A DNA stretch of 64,000 bases from Psoroptes ovis (GCA_002943765.1 PQWQ01000009.1:248001-312000); one strand, 5' to 3'; positions 47,147 to 59,614 are shown, counted from the stretch's first letter. A program made the numbers and translations. Notes: generated by a model from the letters alone, not told the origin.

Positions 47147-50100
47147 TTAATAACTATTTTCATGACCAGTTAATATATACAAATTGGAAGGCGTATCAGG
47201 AGTATTTGAATTTGATGGTCTTGATTCTAATATTACAATTTGTTCATCAGCACCGATCATTTTAAAACATCGAGATGCATCTTGAATATCTTGGACAATT
47301 TCATTGTCCAATAATGAACGTCCGCCCATACCATATGTATGAAACGCCAATACAGAATCGGTCAATGTGACTATAGAAAAAAAAATCATTGAAATAATGG
47401 ATTGAAAAAAGTAAATTAAACATAATTACCAATAGAATCAATATTGAAATCGAATTCAAATTCAGATGGTTTTTGTCGACTAGATTTTAATCGGCCATTT
47501 AAATCGATTAATTTGACCAGATCTGTAATTTGCAAAAAAAAAAAAAAAAAAGAAAATTAAGGAATTTGGAATAAATTAATAATTGAAAAAAACTTACTTT
47601 CATAAGCAATAACAATTGTGTCCGAATCTAGCTGTTTCAATGCGACAGGATTCAATGCATTTTTACTGAAACGTCCAACGGGAACCATTGTTTCGGTGCC
47701 ATCACCAAATGCTTCCATATCTAAATCATTGAAATCAAGATTATGTCCAGAAGCCGATACAACACTTGATCTATGACTGCTACATTCACTATCCAATGTT
47801 CTATCCCGATCAAACCAAACAGCATTCGTATTTCGATTCAAATTGATCAAGACTAATTCGAATTGCTTAGGATCTGATGTGCTTTTAACATCAGTACATA
47901 ATAATGGATATTCGGTATCAGGTGATATGATCATTTCTAACATATATAATGGTTTACTTGGTGGAAAATAATGCTCGAATGTTTTCAATAGCATAAATTT
48001 GTTCAGCGGGTTATACCATTGCATCAATAATATTGTATTTTGCGTAATGCAACAAAGATATTTATATCCATTCTGTGAATTACGACCTACACAACATTTC
48101 AGACAGCCTTTGGTATCAGATACACGCTGTGAGGCCAACATGAATTTTCTTGGCATTAATTTACCAGGTATACGATTGATCATTGAATCAACGGTCGATG
48201 GTAAACCGAAATTCAGATTCTTTTTTGAATAAAGCTGTACGAGATCATGACGATATAATTGCGATGTTTTACCAGATATTGACATTAAAACATTTTTAAT
48301 CACATATAACCATGTTGTTCGCCTCGGAAATAATTGATCGAGTGTAGCATCATGAAGTTCATTCAAATTAAGACAATATATTCCTTCATCACACCCTAAT
48401 GAAGTGAAAAAAATCAATTAATTCGAAACAATGATATATAAGTATGATAAAATCTATACCTAATAATATATGTTGATCATGTGTGTCTGGATGAACCCAA
48501 CTGGTTGCACAATGTATTTTCAATGGGCATTCATTGAATACTTTAGAAAAACAAGCACCCATGTGCACTTTGGGAGTTGGCGGTAATCCATTCACATAAT
48601 TATGAGGTTGTGTCGATGAACGATTAGTAGATTTATTTTGATCAGAAGTTGTTTTAGTAGCAGTCGTCGTCGTCGTCGTCGTTGATGTCGTTGTTGTTGA
48701 GACCATATTGTTTTGATTTGTTTTCGAACCATTACGATTACGACGTTGTCTTGGTGGAACCTCTGGCGGAATCCTTGATGAAGATGTAGAATCTCCATCT
48801 CCAACATTATCATTTCCATTATCTTCATCATCAAGATTTATCTATGACAAATAAAAATTTGATGAAATGAATGGATTTTCACAATATTTCATGAATAAAG
48901 AGTTTCGTTCTAGGAAAAATTTAGCAAAAGCTTAATGCAAAGCTAAAAATGAAGAAACTCTCATTCAAATTAGTGAAACATCATACATTTGAACTTGGTA
49001 GAACAAAAATCTCAGGTAAAGGTGGCGCAGGAGGAGGTACAGGATTACTATCTGAATTTTGATCATCATCTTGTTGTTGTTGTTGCTGCTGACGTAACTG
49101 AGAATCATTATTTCTTGCAGATGATTTATTTATCAATCGATGATCGCTGTTACAAACGTTGGACAAAATTTCATCCTGTAAATATTCAAATTTTTGAAAA
49201 TTAAAATTCACCAAAAAATTGACAAAATTACAAAAAAAAACCAAAATCATAAAAGTAAGCGAAAACAATCATCAAGGAAAAAATCATAAAATGAAACACA
49301 TAAATGAATTGAAGAATTTCTTACAATCGTGTTGGCACTCCAATTTAAATAAGATTCATCATTAATATTCACTGACAATGGACGTCTTTGTCGTGTTGAT
49401 CGTTGAGAATTAAAATTCGAAGTTTCGTTTGAAAAATTGATGTTTGCGACTGTTGAGCTAGCATCACTAAGAGTACGAATATTGCGATGTTGTTGAATCG
49501 ATTTGTTAGAAGATTCAGGTTTGTTCATTAGGGCATCATTAAAATTTCTCAAATGGTGATATGGTGAACCTTCAGGAAATACATTCACAATATCACGATA
49601 TAATTCATGACTTGATATACTATCATAGGTAGTTGAAGAATCATTTGATTGTTTCTGAAATGATCGTTGATCGTGTGAACCGAATGCAAACGATGATCTC
49701 GGAACCAATGGTTCGGATGGTTCAGCCTGAGATAAACGATAATTTTGCCGATAGTGTTGTGATGGATTTTTCAACCAACGATCACGTCTTATGGAATTGA
49801 GAAAATTTTCACGATCTAAACCGCGAAAAACAAAATTTTTGATAGATGAATCATTACTATCACTGACGCTATTAATCGAATTATGTGGATAATTTAAATC
49901 ATATGAACTTCCACCATAAAAACCAGATGATTTCAATGTAATCATATCATTATCTTGATTATAATGCCTTAATAAATCATGATATTTTTTATGGGAAAAA
50001 TCAAATGCTTGATGAGTAAATATATCTCTACTACACGATTCACTTCGTTGACGATGATCGAATTGATGTTCAAAGAAATTTGTTGAATGCAATCGATTTC

Positions 50101-52381
50101 TATTGATAATTTGTTGCTGTTGTTGTTGAAGAATTTTACTACGATAATTCATCTTTTTTTTCGAGTAATTAAAACATTAAATAAAATTACACATCAAAAA
50201 ATTATTCACATTTTTGTAAATGACTAAATACTATGTCAAACACTAAAACACCAACACTTTGTATATAATTTCATTCATTCAAAGCAAATCACAAAACAAA
50301 AAAAGATAATTTTCAAGCAAAAGCAAAAGTATAAAACAGGAAACTATTTGGTTTTTTATAAATTTTTATGGTCTTGAAATTACCTTTGAAGGTGGATGAG
50401 AGGCAGTCAATGAATATGAATCGATAGGAAGTGTTTGCCTTTGAAAAAAAATGAATTGTTAAAAACACTTTATAAAATCATCGAAAATATAAATGTCTTA
50501 CTGAGATGAATAAATGGGATCATATCCAGTCAATGAATCTGAATGACCACTGTTTGTCCACCATCACATACAACACACAAACACAAAATTGAAAATATTA
50601 ATATTGAATCATATACGAAATATATGCCAGATACTTAGGAATCGATTTACATACCGATTAAGTAATTCTTCGTTCACTATTTCTAATAATGATTTTCGAT
50701 CACCACGATTGCGTTGTTCATTTGATGAAGGAAAATGATTATTAGCATTATTATTACCTGAATTATCACCAACAAGACTAACACCACCAATTTGATCATC
50801 AATTATTGATTTTTTTCTTTCAAATGGATGATTGTTTTGTATATCACAGTCATTTGTATTAGGGGATGTTGATATCGGTTTATAATTATTATTGTTGTTA
50901 TTATTATCACCAGGCATTTGCACACGAGTTACAATCAATGGTGAAGGCGTCGAATACTGTCGCACAGAATGTAATTCACGATTCTGTTGAGCTGCCGATG
51001 ATGATATCGACACTGGTGATGGTGAATATTGTTGTTGAAAATTCGGAAAATAATTTAAACGATTGGCTTGTTGTGACATTAGCTGATTATTGTTGTTATT
51101 GTCATTATTGTTATAATTATTATTGTTCCATCCCATCACTTTGGAATCCTCGTATTGTACCTGTTGAAACCAAATTTGTGCGATCAGAGAAATAGGTGGC
51201 GAATTATCATTTCTTACCGATCGTTTCGATGATATTCGTTGTGGTGGTAACGATTGTTCTGATTCTTCGTATGTTTCATCTTCTTCATCATCATTATTTT
51301 GATAATTTTGTGGATTATTTACACGTTCTAATAGTTCTTTGATAAGTTCACGGGTCAATTCAGGACGTGGAAACAGAAAACGATGTAGAATCAATCTTTC
51401 GGCTGATGGACGCTTTTTTGGATTTTTAGTCAAAGCCATTTTAACAAATTGATGAAATTCAGGCGACCAACGAGCTTTATCTTTCAGTGTTGGTGGTTTG
51501 AAATTTGACTTTGACATTAAAAACAATGCACGCATTGGATGAAGATCAAACATTGGTGGCTGTAATTCTGCCAATTCGATTGCTGTTATTCCGATAGCCC
51601 ATATATCGCATTGATGATTGTAGCCACCTTTTCGCTCGACAGCTGCAACTTCGGGAGCCATCCAGTAAGGTGTGCCAATAAATGATTTTCTCTTGCTGAT
51701 GGTGGCCGTGATCTGAGCTGAAACTCCAAAATCAGCTAATTTCACATCACCAGCTTCGGTCAACAGAATATTTGCACCTTTTACATCTCGATGAATTTTA
51801 CCGACAGAATGAAGATAGTGTAATCCTTTTAACGTTTCTCGTATCACATATGCTATTTGATCTTCACCTGATTTGTGAAATATTAGAAATTAAATGAAAA
51901 CAAAAAGATTTGAGTATTCAAAACACTTACTTAATGGGCCTGTACAATGATAAATATCTTGTAAGGAGCCACCACCACAATATTCCATACAGATCCATAA
52001 TTTATCACGCCGAAGATATGATCCAAAAAAAGCTACAATATTCGGATGACGGCAATCCTTCATCATACGAATTTCTTGTTGAATTATGGAAAAATCATCA
52101 CCAGGTTCTAATTTGATGATTTTGACTGCTGCGACTTCACCGGTAGAATGTCTTTTTGCCTAATAAACATACAGTTAATGACAAATTACTAAGTAATCTT
52201 CAATGATAAACACTAGATTAGAAAAACTTACCTTATACACGTCACCATATGTACCTGATCCTACACGCTGTAAGAGATCAAATTCATCTTGTGGATTACG
52301 ACGTGATATATCCAAATGGTTGTGATTATTTCCATTCGTTAATGATGAAGATGATGTCGATGTTGAATATGATATAGCCAT
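47147..52381 (-). CDS. MAP4K: MAP4K3/5-type (GCK-I) Ser/Thr kinase with CNH domain
   Basis: Germinal-centre kinase, the happyhour/MAP4K3 type that feeds JNK, Hippo and TORC1 signalling. Twelve exons on the minus strand: 52381-52232, 52159-51931, 51867-51218, 51160-50655, 50549-50502, 50438-50384, 50152-49325, 49175-48987, 48841-48460, 48395-47598, 47522-47430 and 47370-47147, giving 1383 residues. Kinase domain about 34-290: [10 protein letters not shown] loop, Lys63, [11 protein letters not shown] (Asp154), DFG (172-174), [10 protein letters not shown] long Asn/Gln/Ser-rich linker with two small exons (48 and 55 nt) carries Pro-rich SH3-binding-like patches (PPPAPPLP). The C-terminal 400 residues (from ACFSKVF) are a citron-homology domain. 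Human MAP4K3/5 are about 850-890 aa, so the linker is greatly expanded. The intron at 51217-51161 is 57 nt, in frame and stop-free. Confidence 0.93.
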
Positions 52382-53429
52382 TTTGTTTGAATCATAAAAA
52401 ATGTGTTTGTTTTCCTCGAATAAGAAACAAATTAAGGGATTTGATTTTGAGGATGATGACCGAAATAATCTTGTTATTCGTTAATATGTTTCATTGGTGA
52501 TTTAAATTTACAATATTCAAATTCATGAAATAAAACAGCCAGAAAAATTAGTATGTCTTCACATGGATATTAAATTATTTCGAATAAAAAGAATTATTCT
52601 TTCGTTGATTGTATTATATTATGAATGAATGATTGTATGTAATTATCATCGTTTAATATTGAAAAAATTATATTTATTTATATCCTTGAAAAACTATGGT
52701 ATGCCGATTTGTATAGTACTTTTCATCAACGTAGAATTGAAATTAATAAGAATAAAGAATCTTAAGTCATACGAATTTAAGCAATTTATCTATCTTGTTA
52801 TATACAATTATTATATATTGCAAATGTCTATGATTATGATGAATTATTTAAATATTCATAATTACAAGTAAAAAAATGGAAAATAACATGTGCATGATTA
52901 TTATTATGATTTGATTATCGTCAATAGGATATTTTGATGTATTATCATTAATTTTGAAGGGAATTATAGATGGTAATTTCTAAAAACTATAAATATTTGA
53001 TTGATTTCTTCAGAAAAAAAACATCGTTGACCCAATTAAAAGTAAGAATCGTAGATTAATGTACAATACAGTTGGTTGAATTCTGAACAACATTCATATA
53101 TGTGAACATAAATAAACAAATCAATAGGATCATATAAATGTGATCAATAATTTTGATGTAAATATAATGAAATTTAGAAAATAAAAACACACACACACAC
53201 CCAATGTGATTAATAATAAAAAAATACACAAATAGGATTAAATTGCATTTGAGTGGAATAAAAAAAAATATTGAAAATAAAATGTCGATCAAATCAACAA
53301 CAAAAAATACATGAAATTTTTATGTGAATCTAATTCTTGATGTCATTATCTGTTCAAAAATGATTGAGTAATTTATGAAAATGATTAATACATTTGAAAA
53401 AAAAACATAAAAATACAACATTTACTTAC
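52382..53429. other. Upstream region of MAP4K
   Basis: About 1 kb of AT-rich DNA with a CA repeat at 53187-53201. It should hold the MAP4K promoter and leader. The frame just above the MAP4K ATG stays open for about 40 codons to a stop near 52480, but has no ATG. A possible last exon of the candidate gene upstream (acceptor TTTTTGAACAG, then a stop after seven codons) lies at about 53330-53352. Confidence 0.45.
53187..53201. repeat. (CA)n microsatellite
   Basis: Short perfect CA run upstream of MAP4K. Confidence 0.8.
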
Positions 53430-53745
53430 CATAAATTTCATTAATTTTGAATGAATAAACAATATTCGTCGTTTCGGGTTGTTTTGAATCATAAGGAAAA
53501 ATACCTATGAAGAGAAAAGAAATATGAAAACATTATTAAAATTCATTGAATCATGGTAAATAATTTGAATTTAAAAAACAAAAAAACAAAAACGACAATA
53601 AAATGAGCAACAAAACACATCATATTATTGTCACATATACCATGTACTTTAGCATCATCATCATCATCATCAACATTGTCTTCATAACACCCTATCTTAC
53701 GTCGTCGACCGATAATAATTTTGTAGTCATAATGATGATCATCAT
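53430..53745 (-). CDS. Two exons of a probable gene, product unknown
   Basis: Found by splice and phase reading; each exon is too short to stand out alone. On the minus strand exon A is 53745-53641 (acceptor TTTCTAAG, donor G|GTATAT) and exon B is 53504-53430 (acceptor TTTTCTCTTCATAG, donor G|GTAAGT). Both enter and leave in phase 1, so they join without a stop and give 60 residues: an acidic/His start, YDYKIIIGRRRKIGCYEDN, an Asp run, then GIFPYDSKQPE and VYSFKINEIY. The region is less AT-rich than its surroundings. A possible upstream exon ends at 55932 with donor GTATGT, also phase 1. A possible last exon at 53352-53330 would add DNDIKN and a stop. I cannot name the family. The reading frame and borders are seen; that it is one gene is inferred. 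Confidence 0.45.
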
Positions 53746-54087
53746 CTTAGAAAGATGCCAAAATACAATTAAGATTATGTAAACAAATGAAAGAGAAAAA
53801 AAAATTGTTATGTTTATTATAATGGGAATGGAAATAATATAAATTTGAGTTTCAAATTTATGAATTCATAAGAAGAATGAGCATAAAAAACAAAACAAAA
53901 ATATCAATTCATTTATTCATTACTTTGAATACTTATTTGTTATCATTTATCATGTTATCATAACTATTTTATGATGATTGCTTCAAACAAATGTAATGAC
54001 ACAATTAAAAATTTACAAACAAAAGACAAGAATATGAATTGCAATTATTCTGTGAATAGAATATTCGTTTATATATAAAAACATATC

Positions 54088-54107
54088 AAAAAAAAAAAAA
54101 AAAAAAA
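54088..54107. repeat. Poly(A) tract
   Basis: Homopolymer run of about 19-20 A. No flanking element recognised. Confidence 0.8.
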
Positions 54108-55009
54108 CTATCAGTAAACAGCTGTCTAATTCTGTAAATATGAACATGTAAATTCAAATGAATGAATAATGAATGAATCGGTTTTTTCTCTTTGCTCACA
54201 AGACGAAAAATATTAGAAAAATTTAAAATTTTCACACAGACAATGCCAAGTTCATTCATTGATTTTCAATAATTTTACTAACTTTGACCGAAAATCTTAA
54301 ATTCATTTCTTTAATTTGAATTCAAATGAATCAGAGCAAATCATAGAGGGAAAAAACAAGGTTCACACTCTATCCGTAATGAGAAATTATTATTATTATT
54401 ATTATCATTTGAAATGAGATACATACAATTTGGAAATTGGATTTGAAAAACAAATATCTTTGTAACAATTAGATTATGTTAAGATGGTAAGATTCATTGC
54501 CTTACAAACAATAAAATGATAGAAATTATCGATAAATGAAATGATGCATTCAATTTTTTTTCTTAAAGATTCCCGAGAAAAAAAATTAAATCGTCCATAA
54601 ACGTTTAAAAGATGCTAATGATAAACATCACATCATTTTTAATGATTTTCCGAAAAACGAAAAAACAATTATTTCGTAATCGATACGAAACAAATCGAAT
54701 TGAACGAATATTTTACGATTGTTTTGTTTTGTTTTTTTTTCATTATTGTTTTGCTGTCATTGATATCTATGTATTAAATTTATAGATATATATGCAAAAC
54801 AAAACAATAGAAAAAAAATATACACAAAAAACTTGAAATACCTTGAAATACATACATTTGACGTTGTTATTTTTGCTATTATTAAGTGAATTACAACATT
54901 GGAAACAATCAACATTAAAACGTTGCGACAAAACAGCTGAAATTATACTTTTTATTGTTTCGTTTTTATATTTTAAATAAATGATTGATTTAAATAATGA
55001 GAAAAAAAT

Positions 55010-55010
<1 letters not shown>

Positions 55011-55039
<29 letters not shown>
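55011..55039. repeat. (GAT)n microsatellite
   Basis: About ten perfect GAT units in non-coding DNA. Confidence 0.9.
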
Positions 55040-55040
<1 letters not shown>

Positions 55041-56782
55041 ATCAATTAAATAAATAAAAAAATAGACGAATTGATTTGATTTATAAATTACATATATTCG
55101 CAATAAATGAGCAAATCAAATAGAAAAATGTTTATCATTTTTCCGAAATTTTTCACTGATTAATCATAACAAACATCATTAATATTTTGGTAATTAAATC
55201 AAATTAGCTCCGGTGTGTTATACAGTTTTATTTTCATATCAAAACTATTTCATATGCTCAGAAAAAACTTGAAGAATTAAGAATATTTGATACAGATTAT
55301 TTTCTTCTTAAACATGACAGACATTTTCACATTCGACATATTGGCTAAAAAAAATTTGAATGAAAAAAGATGCAAATATAACACATAAAGGTTAGACCGT
55401 ATTACAGAACATAACAAAACATAATAGGATGAAGATGCTATAATTCATTGCATGTTGTTCATTTTGTGTGAATAATTAGTGAAAATCAAAAATTGCGTTG
55501 AATTATCATCAATCAATAAGCACTTAAAACCCTTTACTTCATTATTTTTTGATTCACCAGATAAAAAAAAGTGAATGAAACAATATTTCAATTGATAAAA
55601 TATTTGTTTGTTTTTCACATATCAATAAGCAGAAGCATATTGAAAACATATGATTATCTCGATTGTTTTGTTTTTTTTTTCGAGAAAATTTAAATGTATA
55701 AAAATTTAAATGATTCAAATGTGTGTGTAAAATTTCTCCAAAAAAAAACTTAGCTCACCGAAAAAAAAACGAGGGCAAAAGATATACACTGGTGAATAAA
55801 GGAGTGGTCGTGTTTGTGTGGAAAAATTCTTCAAATGCTAGCGGCATGAGGCGAAGGTGCATTGATCTATTTTTTTTTCAAAGTTGTTTATTCTGAGAGA
55901 ATTTCAGTAAAAATACAGTACTTTTACATACCACTACGAATAGGTAAAAAAATTTCTGGCCAATAATTTTGGTAATAGTAGTAGCATGGTGAATAGTTGA
56001 AAATCAAGTTTTTTTTTATGAAAAATAACAATAAAATGTAAAAGACGGGGTTATTCACATCCACAATGAACTTTTGAAATTCAAAATTTTCTGACTTTTT
56101 TTCATTGAAAAAAAATCCCAAATTTGAGAAATATTCAAGACAATGTTTAATGCAAATGTATTTTCATCTATTTCCCGTCTTCCGATTCAATTATTTGTTG
56201 TGCCGGTCGGTCATATGTCAAGATGGAAAAAAAAGAGTAAAATCATAACAATACATTTGATATGAAGATTGTGTGTTGCTGACGCCCGGGTTCATTTGTT
56301 CAAGAAATAATTATTTCTTATTTCCTTAATTGTTCAAAATCGGAAAAATAAGTAAAAAAAAATTTAAAAGGCTATGAACTTGATTTTCATAGGTTGGACT
56401 GATTATTTATTAGCATTCAATTTTTATGATTAAAAAAAAAATTCATCACAAGACTTGATCTATGAAAGCGTAGGTGTTTTTATTGCTTTTTTTGCTGATT
56501 ATAAACTTATAATAATCTCACTATATAATCTTTATTGCCTTTTATATAATTTTTAAATGAAGAAGTTAATTGAAATCAATAATTAATTGCATTAATAATT
56601 GTAAAATTTTGAAACAAAATATCGAAATGAAATCTTGTTTCATTTTGATAGCTATTTAAACACTGTCAATAGTGAAAACTATTTTAACATTTGAAGATAA
56701 ACATTGCAATGAAAAGCATGTGAAAATGTCTGACAGTTTTATTTTGAATTTTAATTAATTTTTAACAAATTATTGATTACCA

Positions 56783-57232
56783 ATGGCTGATGTTATATTT
56801 GAAGATATTTTCGATGTTAAAGACATTGATCCTGAAGGGAAAAAATTTGATCGTGTCAGTCGTTTACATTGTGAATCGGAATCATTTAAAATGGATCTTA
56901 TTTTAGACGTCAACACGCAAATATATCCAATGGATTTTGGTGATAAATTTCGTCTTCAGATAACTTCTACACTAATTGAAGATGGCTATCAAGATGATAG
57001 TGAATGGAATCCACGTGATGATACACCAAATCGTGCCGATTCATTTGATTATGTTATGTATGGTAAAACATATCGTATCGAAGGTGATGAAGGACCACAT
57101 GAAGCAACTTGTATGGCAGCATATGCATCATTTGGCGGCTTATTGATGAGACTGAAAGGTGATGCTAATAATTTGCATAGTTTTGAAGTGGATAAAAACA
57201 TTTATTTATTGATGAAAAAATTGAAATTTTAA
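56783..57232 (+). CDS. Polr2h: RNA polymerase I/II/III subunit RPABC3 (RPB8)
   Basis: Shared small subunit of all three nuclear RNA polymerases. A single exon encodes 149 residues, the expected length (human 150). The start [20 protein letters not shown] and [21 protein letters not shown] match the family strongly, as do [12 protein letters not shown] and the C-terminal [14 protein letters not shown]. The fold is an OB-type beta barrel. The first ATG gives the conserved N-terminus, so the start is secure. The stop lies 29 bases from the stop of UTP18 on the other strand; AATAAACATTTG at about 57250-57261 sits between them and is probably the RPB8 poly(A) signal, so the two 3' ends overlap. 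Confidence 0.97.
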   Translation: MADVIFEDIFDVKDIDPEGKKFDRVSRLHCESESFKMDLILDVNTQIYPMDFGDKFRLQITSTLIEDGYQDDSEWNPRDDTPNRADSFDYVMYGKTYRIEGDEGPHEATCMAAYASFGGLLMRLKGDANNLHSFEVDKNIYLLMKKLKF

Positions 57233-57261
57233 TTGTAAATTGTATTAAAAATAAACATTTG

Positions 57262-59091
57262 TTAATAACTTGAATATTCATTGATTCGCAACAAATGTGC
57301 AGTCCCACTGCCAGTGACGAATGATGCATAACCACTGTTGGGTGAAAATTTCAAATCATAAATACGTCCATATGTTCGTCCACTATTACCACCGACAAAC
57401 AATGGAAAATTTTTATAAACTGTCATTGAGTTTGTATTCAAAAATCGAGTAGCATCATTTTTCTGATTTGAAGCCATAAATAATAATTGTCCATCATGAT
57501 TAAATTCTAAAGATGTTATGGCAGTCGTTAGATTCATTACAGTCTTCAGTGGTTCAGGATTTGTCTTTTTAATTATGTCATCAAAACGATAAATATTGAT
57601 TGTTCCCATATTTGATCCTATTGCTAATAAATTTTTCATCGGACTAATATTCATTGACGTGGCGACGATCGTATCCATATCATTGAAACGATTCACACAT
57701 GGAATCGATTTCCTTGCGTTGCGTATATCGAATATGAATGCTTGTCCACCAGTTTGTTGACCATGTGCTATCAAATAATTTGAATCTGAGCTAAACGATA
57801 GACAATTTACATCGCCATTAATTTTGAGCTCATGTATCAATTCTTTACTCGCTGCTGATAACAAATTAATATTTCCATTTTGATCACATGCAGCCAAATA
57901 CGAACAATCGGGTGATATCTGAAATCCTCTTAATGAATATCTACATTTACCACCTTTAGTAAGTCTGATTCGTATTATTTTTCCTGCTAGCATATCATAA
58001 AAATAACAAAAACCATTACATTTTGGATTCGATCCATCCGAACCGACTATTATTTCTTCTTGTCCATTCATTGATAAGAATTTTGCATCTGATAATCGAA
58101 ATCCTTTGAAATAGATTGATTGAATTATAGAATTTAATTTTCCATCCACTTGAAACAGTCTGACCAATCCTATTGGTGATCCGATCAATGATACCGTTGA
58201 TTTTTTATGAAAATCAATACAATTTAATGATGTCTTTATACGACTTGATACATTCAAATGTGGACATTTTTTAATGCGTAGAAATTCTTTATCTAGATTT
58301 GAATGTTGCGTTTTCAATTGACCATAAGCGATTTGCTCCACTTCAATGTCATCATCAAAATCATCGTCAGAATCTAGAGGCTTGAAATGTTTTTTATTTT
58401 TATCATTCTCACGTTTTGCCAATGATTTTTGTGCCCAATTCGGTGGTTCATATATTTCGGTAAATTTACGTTCCAAATATTGTCGATATTTATCGCTTGA
58501 TTTCACTGATTTTGGCCACTTTTTACAATCATTGAAAGCATCAGATGCATCGATATCATCATCATCATCATGCCAAACTGATTTAGATTCTTTGTCGATA
58601 TCCATCTCATTTTTACCAAGAGATTTATCGAATAATTCTGATTTGAAATGTTGAGCTAATCTATCATCTTCATCAATATCAATTATTTCATTCATGTCAT
58701 CATCAACATCTTTTGATCGATCTTCATTAGATTTTGGACGACCATCTTTATCATCGTCGATTTCACTGAAATCAATATTTCGATCATCACCATGTTTATC
58801 AACAACAAATAAATTATTTGATAATTCTTCATTTTCAGATGTGTCTTTAGTTAGATCTACTGATATCAGTTCAACATTTTTATCGATTTGTTTCAATGTT
58901 GATGCATTTGTATTAAATATGATCTCTTCTAATAATTTTTCTTCTTTACTGTCTATTGAATTATTATTTTTATCATCATTAGACTTATGTTTGTCAAATT
59001 TTTTTCGGCTCAATTTTGCCAATTTTTTCTTCAATTCTTTACGTCTTTTCGATTGATTTTCTGGACGTAATAATGGTCGATTTTTAAACAT
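57262..59091 (-). CDS. UTP18: UTP18, U3 snoRNA-associated WD40 protein
   Basis: Nucleolar component of the small-subunit processome (UTP-B) for 18S rRNA maturation. A single exon encodes 609 residues (human UTP18 556). Residues 1-250 are highly charged, Lys- and Asp-rich, with nuclear localisation-type clusters (RRKELKKKLAKLSRKKFDKH). NWAQKSLAKRENDK and then KTQHSNLDKEFLRIKKCPHL lead into the WD40 propeller from about residue 280: SLIGSPIGLVRLFQVDG, FKGFRLSDAKFLSMNGQEEI, LSFSSDSNYLIAHGQ, MNISPMKNLLAIGSNMG, and the C-terminal YGRIYDLKFSPNSGYASF. These segments and the order are typical of Utp18. Tail to tail with RPB8. Confidence 0.93.
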   Translation of the reverse strand: MFKNRPLLRPENQSKRRKELKKKLAKLSRKKFDKHKSNDDKNNNSIDSKEEKLLEEIIFNTNASTLKQIDKNVELISVDLTKDTSENEELSNNLFVVDKHGDDRNIDFSEIDDDKDGRPKSNEDRSKDVDDDMNEIIDIDEDDRLAQHFKSELFDKSLGKNEMDIDKESKSVWHDDDDDIDASDAFNDCKKWPKSVKSSDKYRQYLERKFTEIYEPPNWAQKSLAKRENDKNKKHFKPLDSDDDFDDDIEVEQIAYGQLKTQHSNLDKEFLRIKKCPHLNVSSRIKTSLNCIDFHKKSTVSLIGSPIGLVRLFQVDGKLNSIIQSIYFKGFRLSDAKFLSMNGQEEIIVGSDGSNPKCNGFCYFYDMLAGKIIRIRLTKGGKCRYSLRGFQISPDCSYLAACDQNGNINLLSAASKELIHELKINGDVNCLSFSSDSNYLIAHGQQTGGQAFIFDIRNARKSIPCVNRFNDMDTIVATSMNISPMKNLLAIGSNMGTINIYRFDDIIKKTNPEPLKTVMNLTTAITSLEFNHDGQLLFMASNQKNDATRFLNTNSMTVYKNFPLFVGGNSGRTYGRIYDLKFSPNSGYASFVTGSGTAHLLRINEYSSY

Positions 59092-59614
59092 TTTTATTCA
59101 TTGAAATCAATCAATTTAAACAGAAAAAATTGCTGAAAACACAAAACTAATATCAAAACAACACGTGGTGTAAAATCAGTGTGTAATACGTTGATAAACA
59201 GTGATAGTCACAATAGTGAACATAACACATACAGTTAATAGAGTTATGATCATTGTGACTATGACTTTTCAAAAACCTAATTTCTACGATTTATTTTTAA
59301 ATTTTCTCTTTTGATTAATTAAAAATTTATTTATAAATTTGACATTGACATCGATTTTATGCAAAATAAAATTAAAAATTTATTATTTTAATCAATTAAT
59401 AATTTAAAAATTTGTAGAAAAAAATCAAATTTCATTAAAAAACATTGTTAAAATGATGACAAATTTTTTTTAGCCATTTTTTTTCAATACCCTCTTGATT
59501 CAAAGGTCAAACACAAGTCGCAGCCACTTTTCATACAATAGCGATCATTCTGGTCCTAATCAGGTGGTTGCGGATGCTAGCAGTGTATATTCGAGGCTCT
59601 ATTCTGTAAATCGT
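59092..59614. other. Upstream of UTP18 and tRNA 5' flank
   Basis: About 520 bases. The first part is AT-rich and holds the UTP18 promoter. From about 59535 to the tRNA the base composition shifts to markedly more GC (for example CTGGTCCTAATCAGGTGG and GTATATTCGAGGCTC). Parts of this flank look like tRNA A-box and B-box words, but I could not fold them into a cloverleaf. Confidence 0.5.

Larger units (their letters stand above)
53746..56782. other. Non-coding stretch between the candidate gene and RPB8
   Basis: About 3 kb, AT-rich. It contains a poly(A) run at 54088-54107, TTA/ATT triplets near 54390-54406, a GAT repeat at 55011-55039, an exon-like minus-strand frame ending with donor GTATGT at 55932, and a GC-rich word GACGCCCGGG at 56281-56290. 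The last few hundred bases should include the RPB8 promoter. I see no further gene. Confidence 0.45.

Noticed and set aside
53056..53292. 78-codon hydrophobic minus-strand frame
   Set aside because: Made of T-rich simple sequence and a CA/GT repeat; apparent membrane character is a base-composition effect.
3220..55039. Trinucleotide and dinucleotide repeats as a possible CRISPR or satellite array
   Set aside because: They are simple microsatellites without unique spacers; no CRISPR, phage or transposase signal was found in the window.
58346..59056. Ser-rich plus-strand frames opposite UTP18
   Set aside because: Antisense shadows of Asp- and Lys-rich UTP18 codons.
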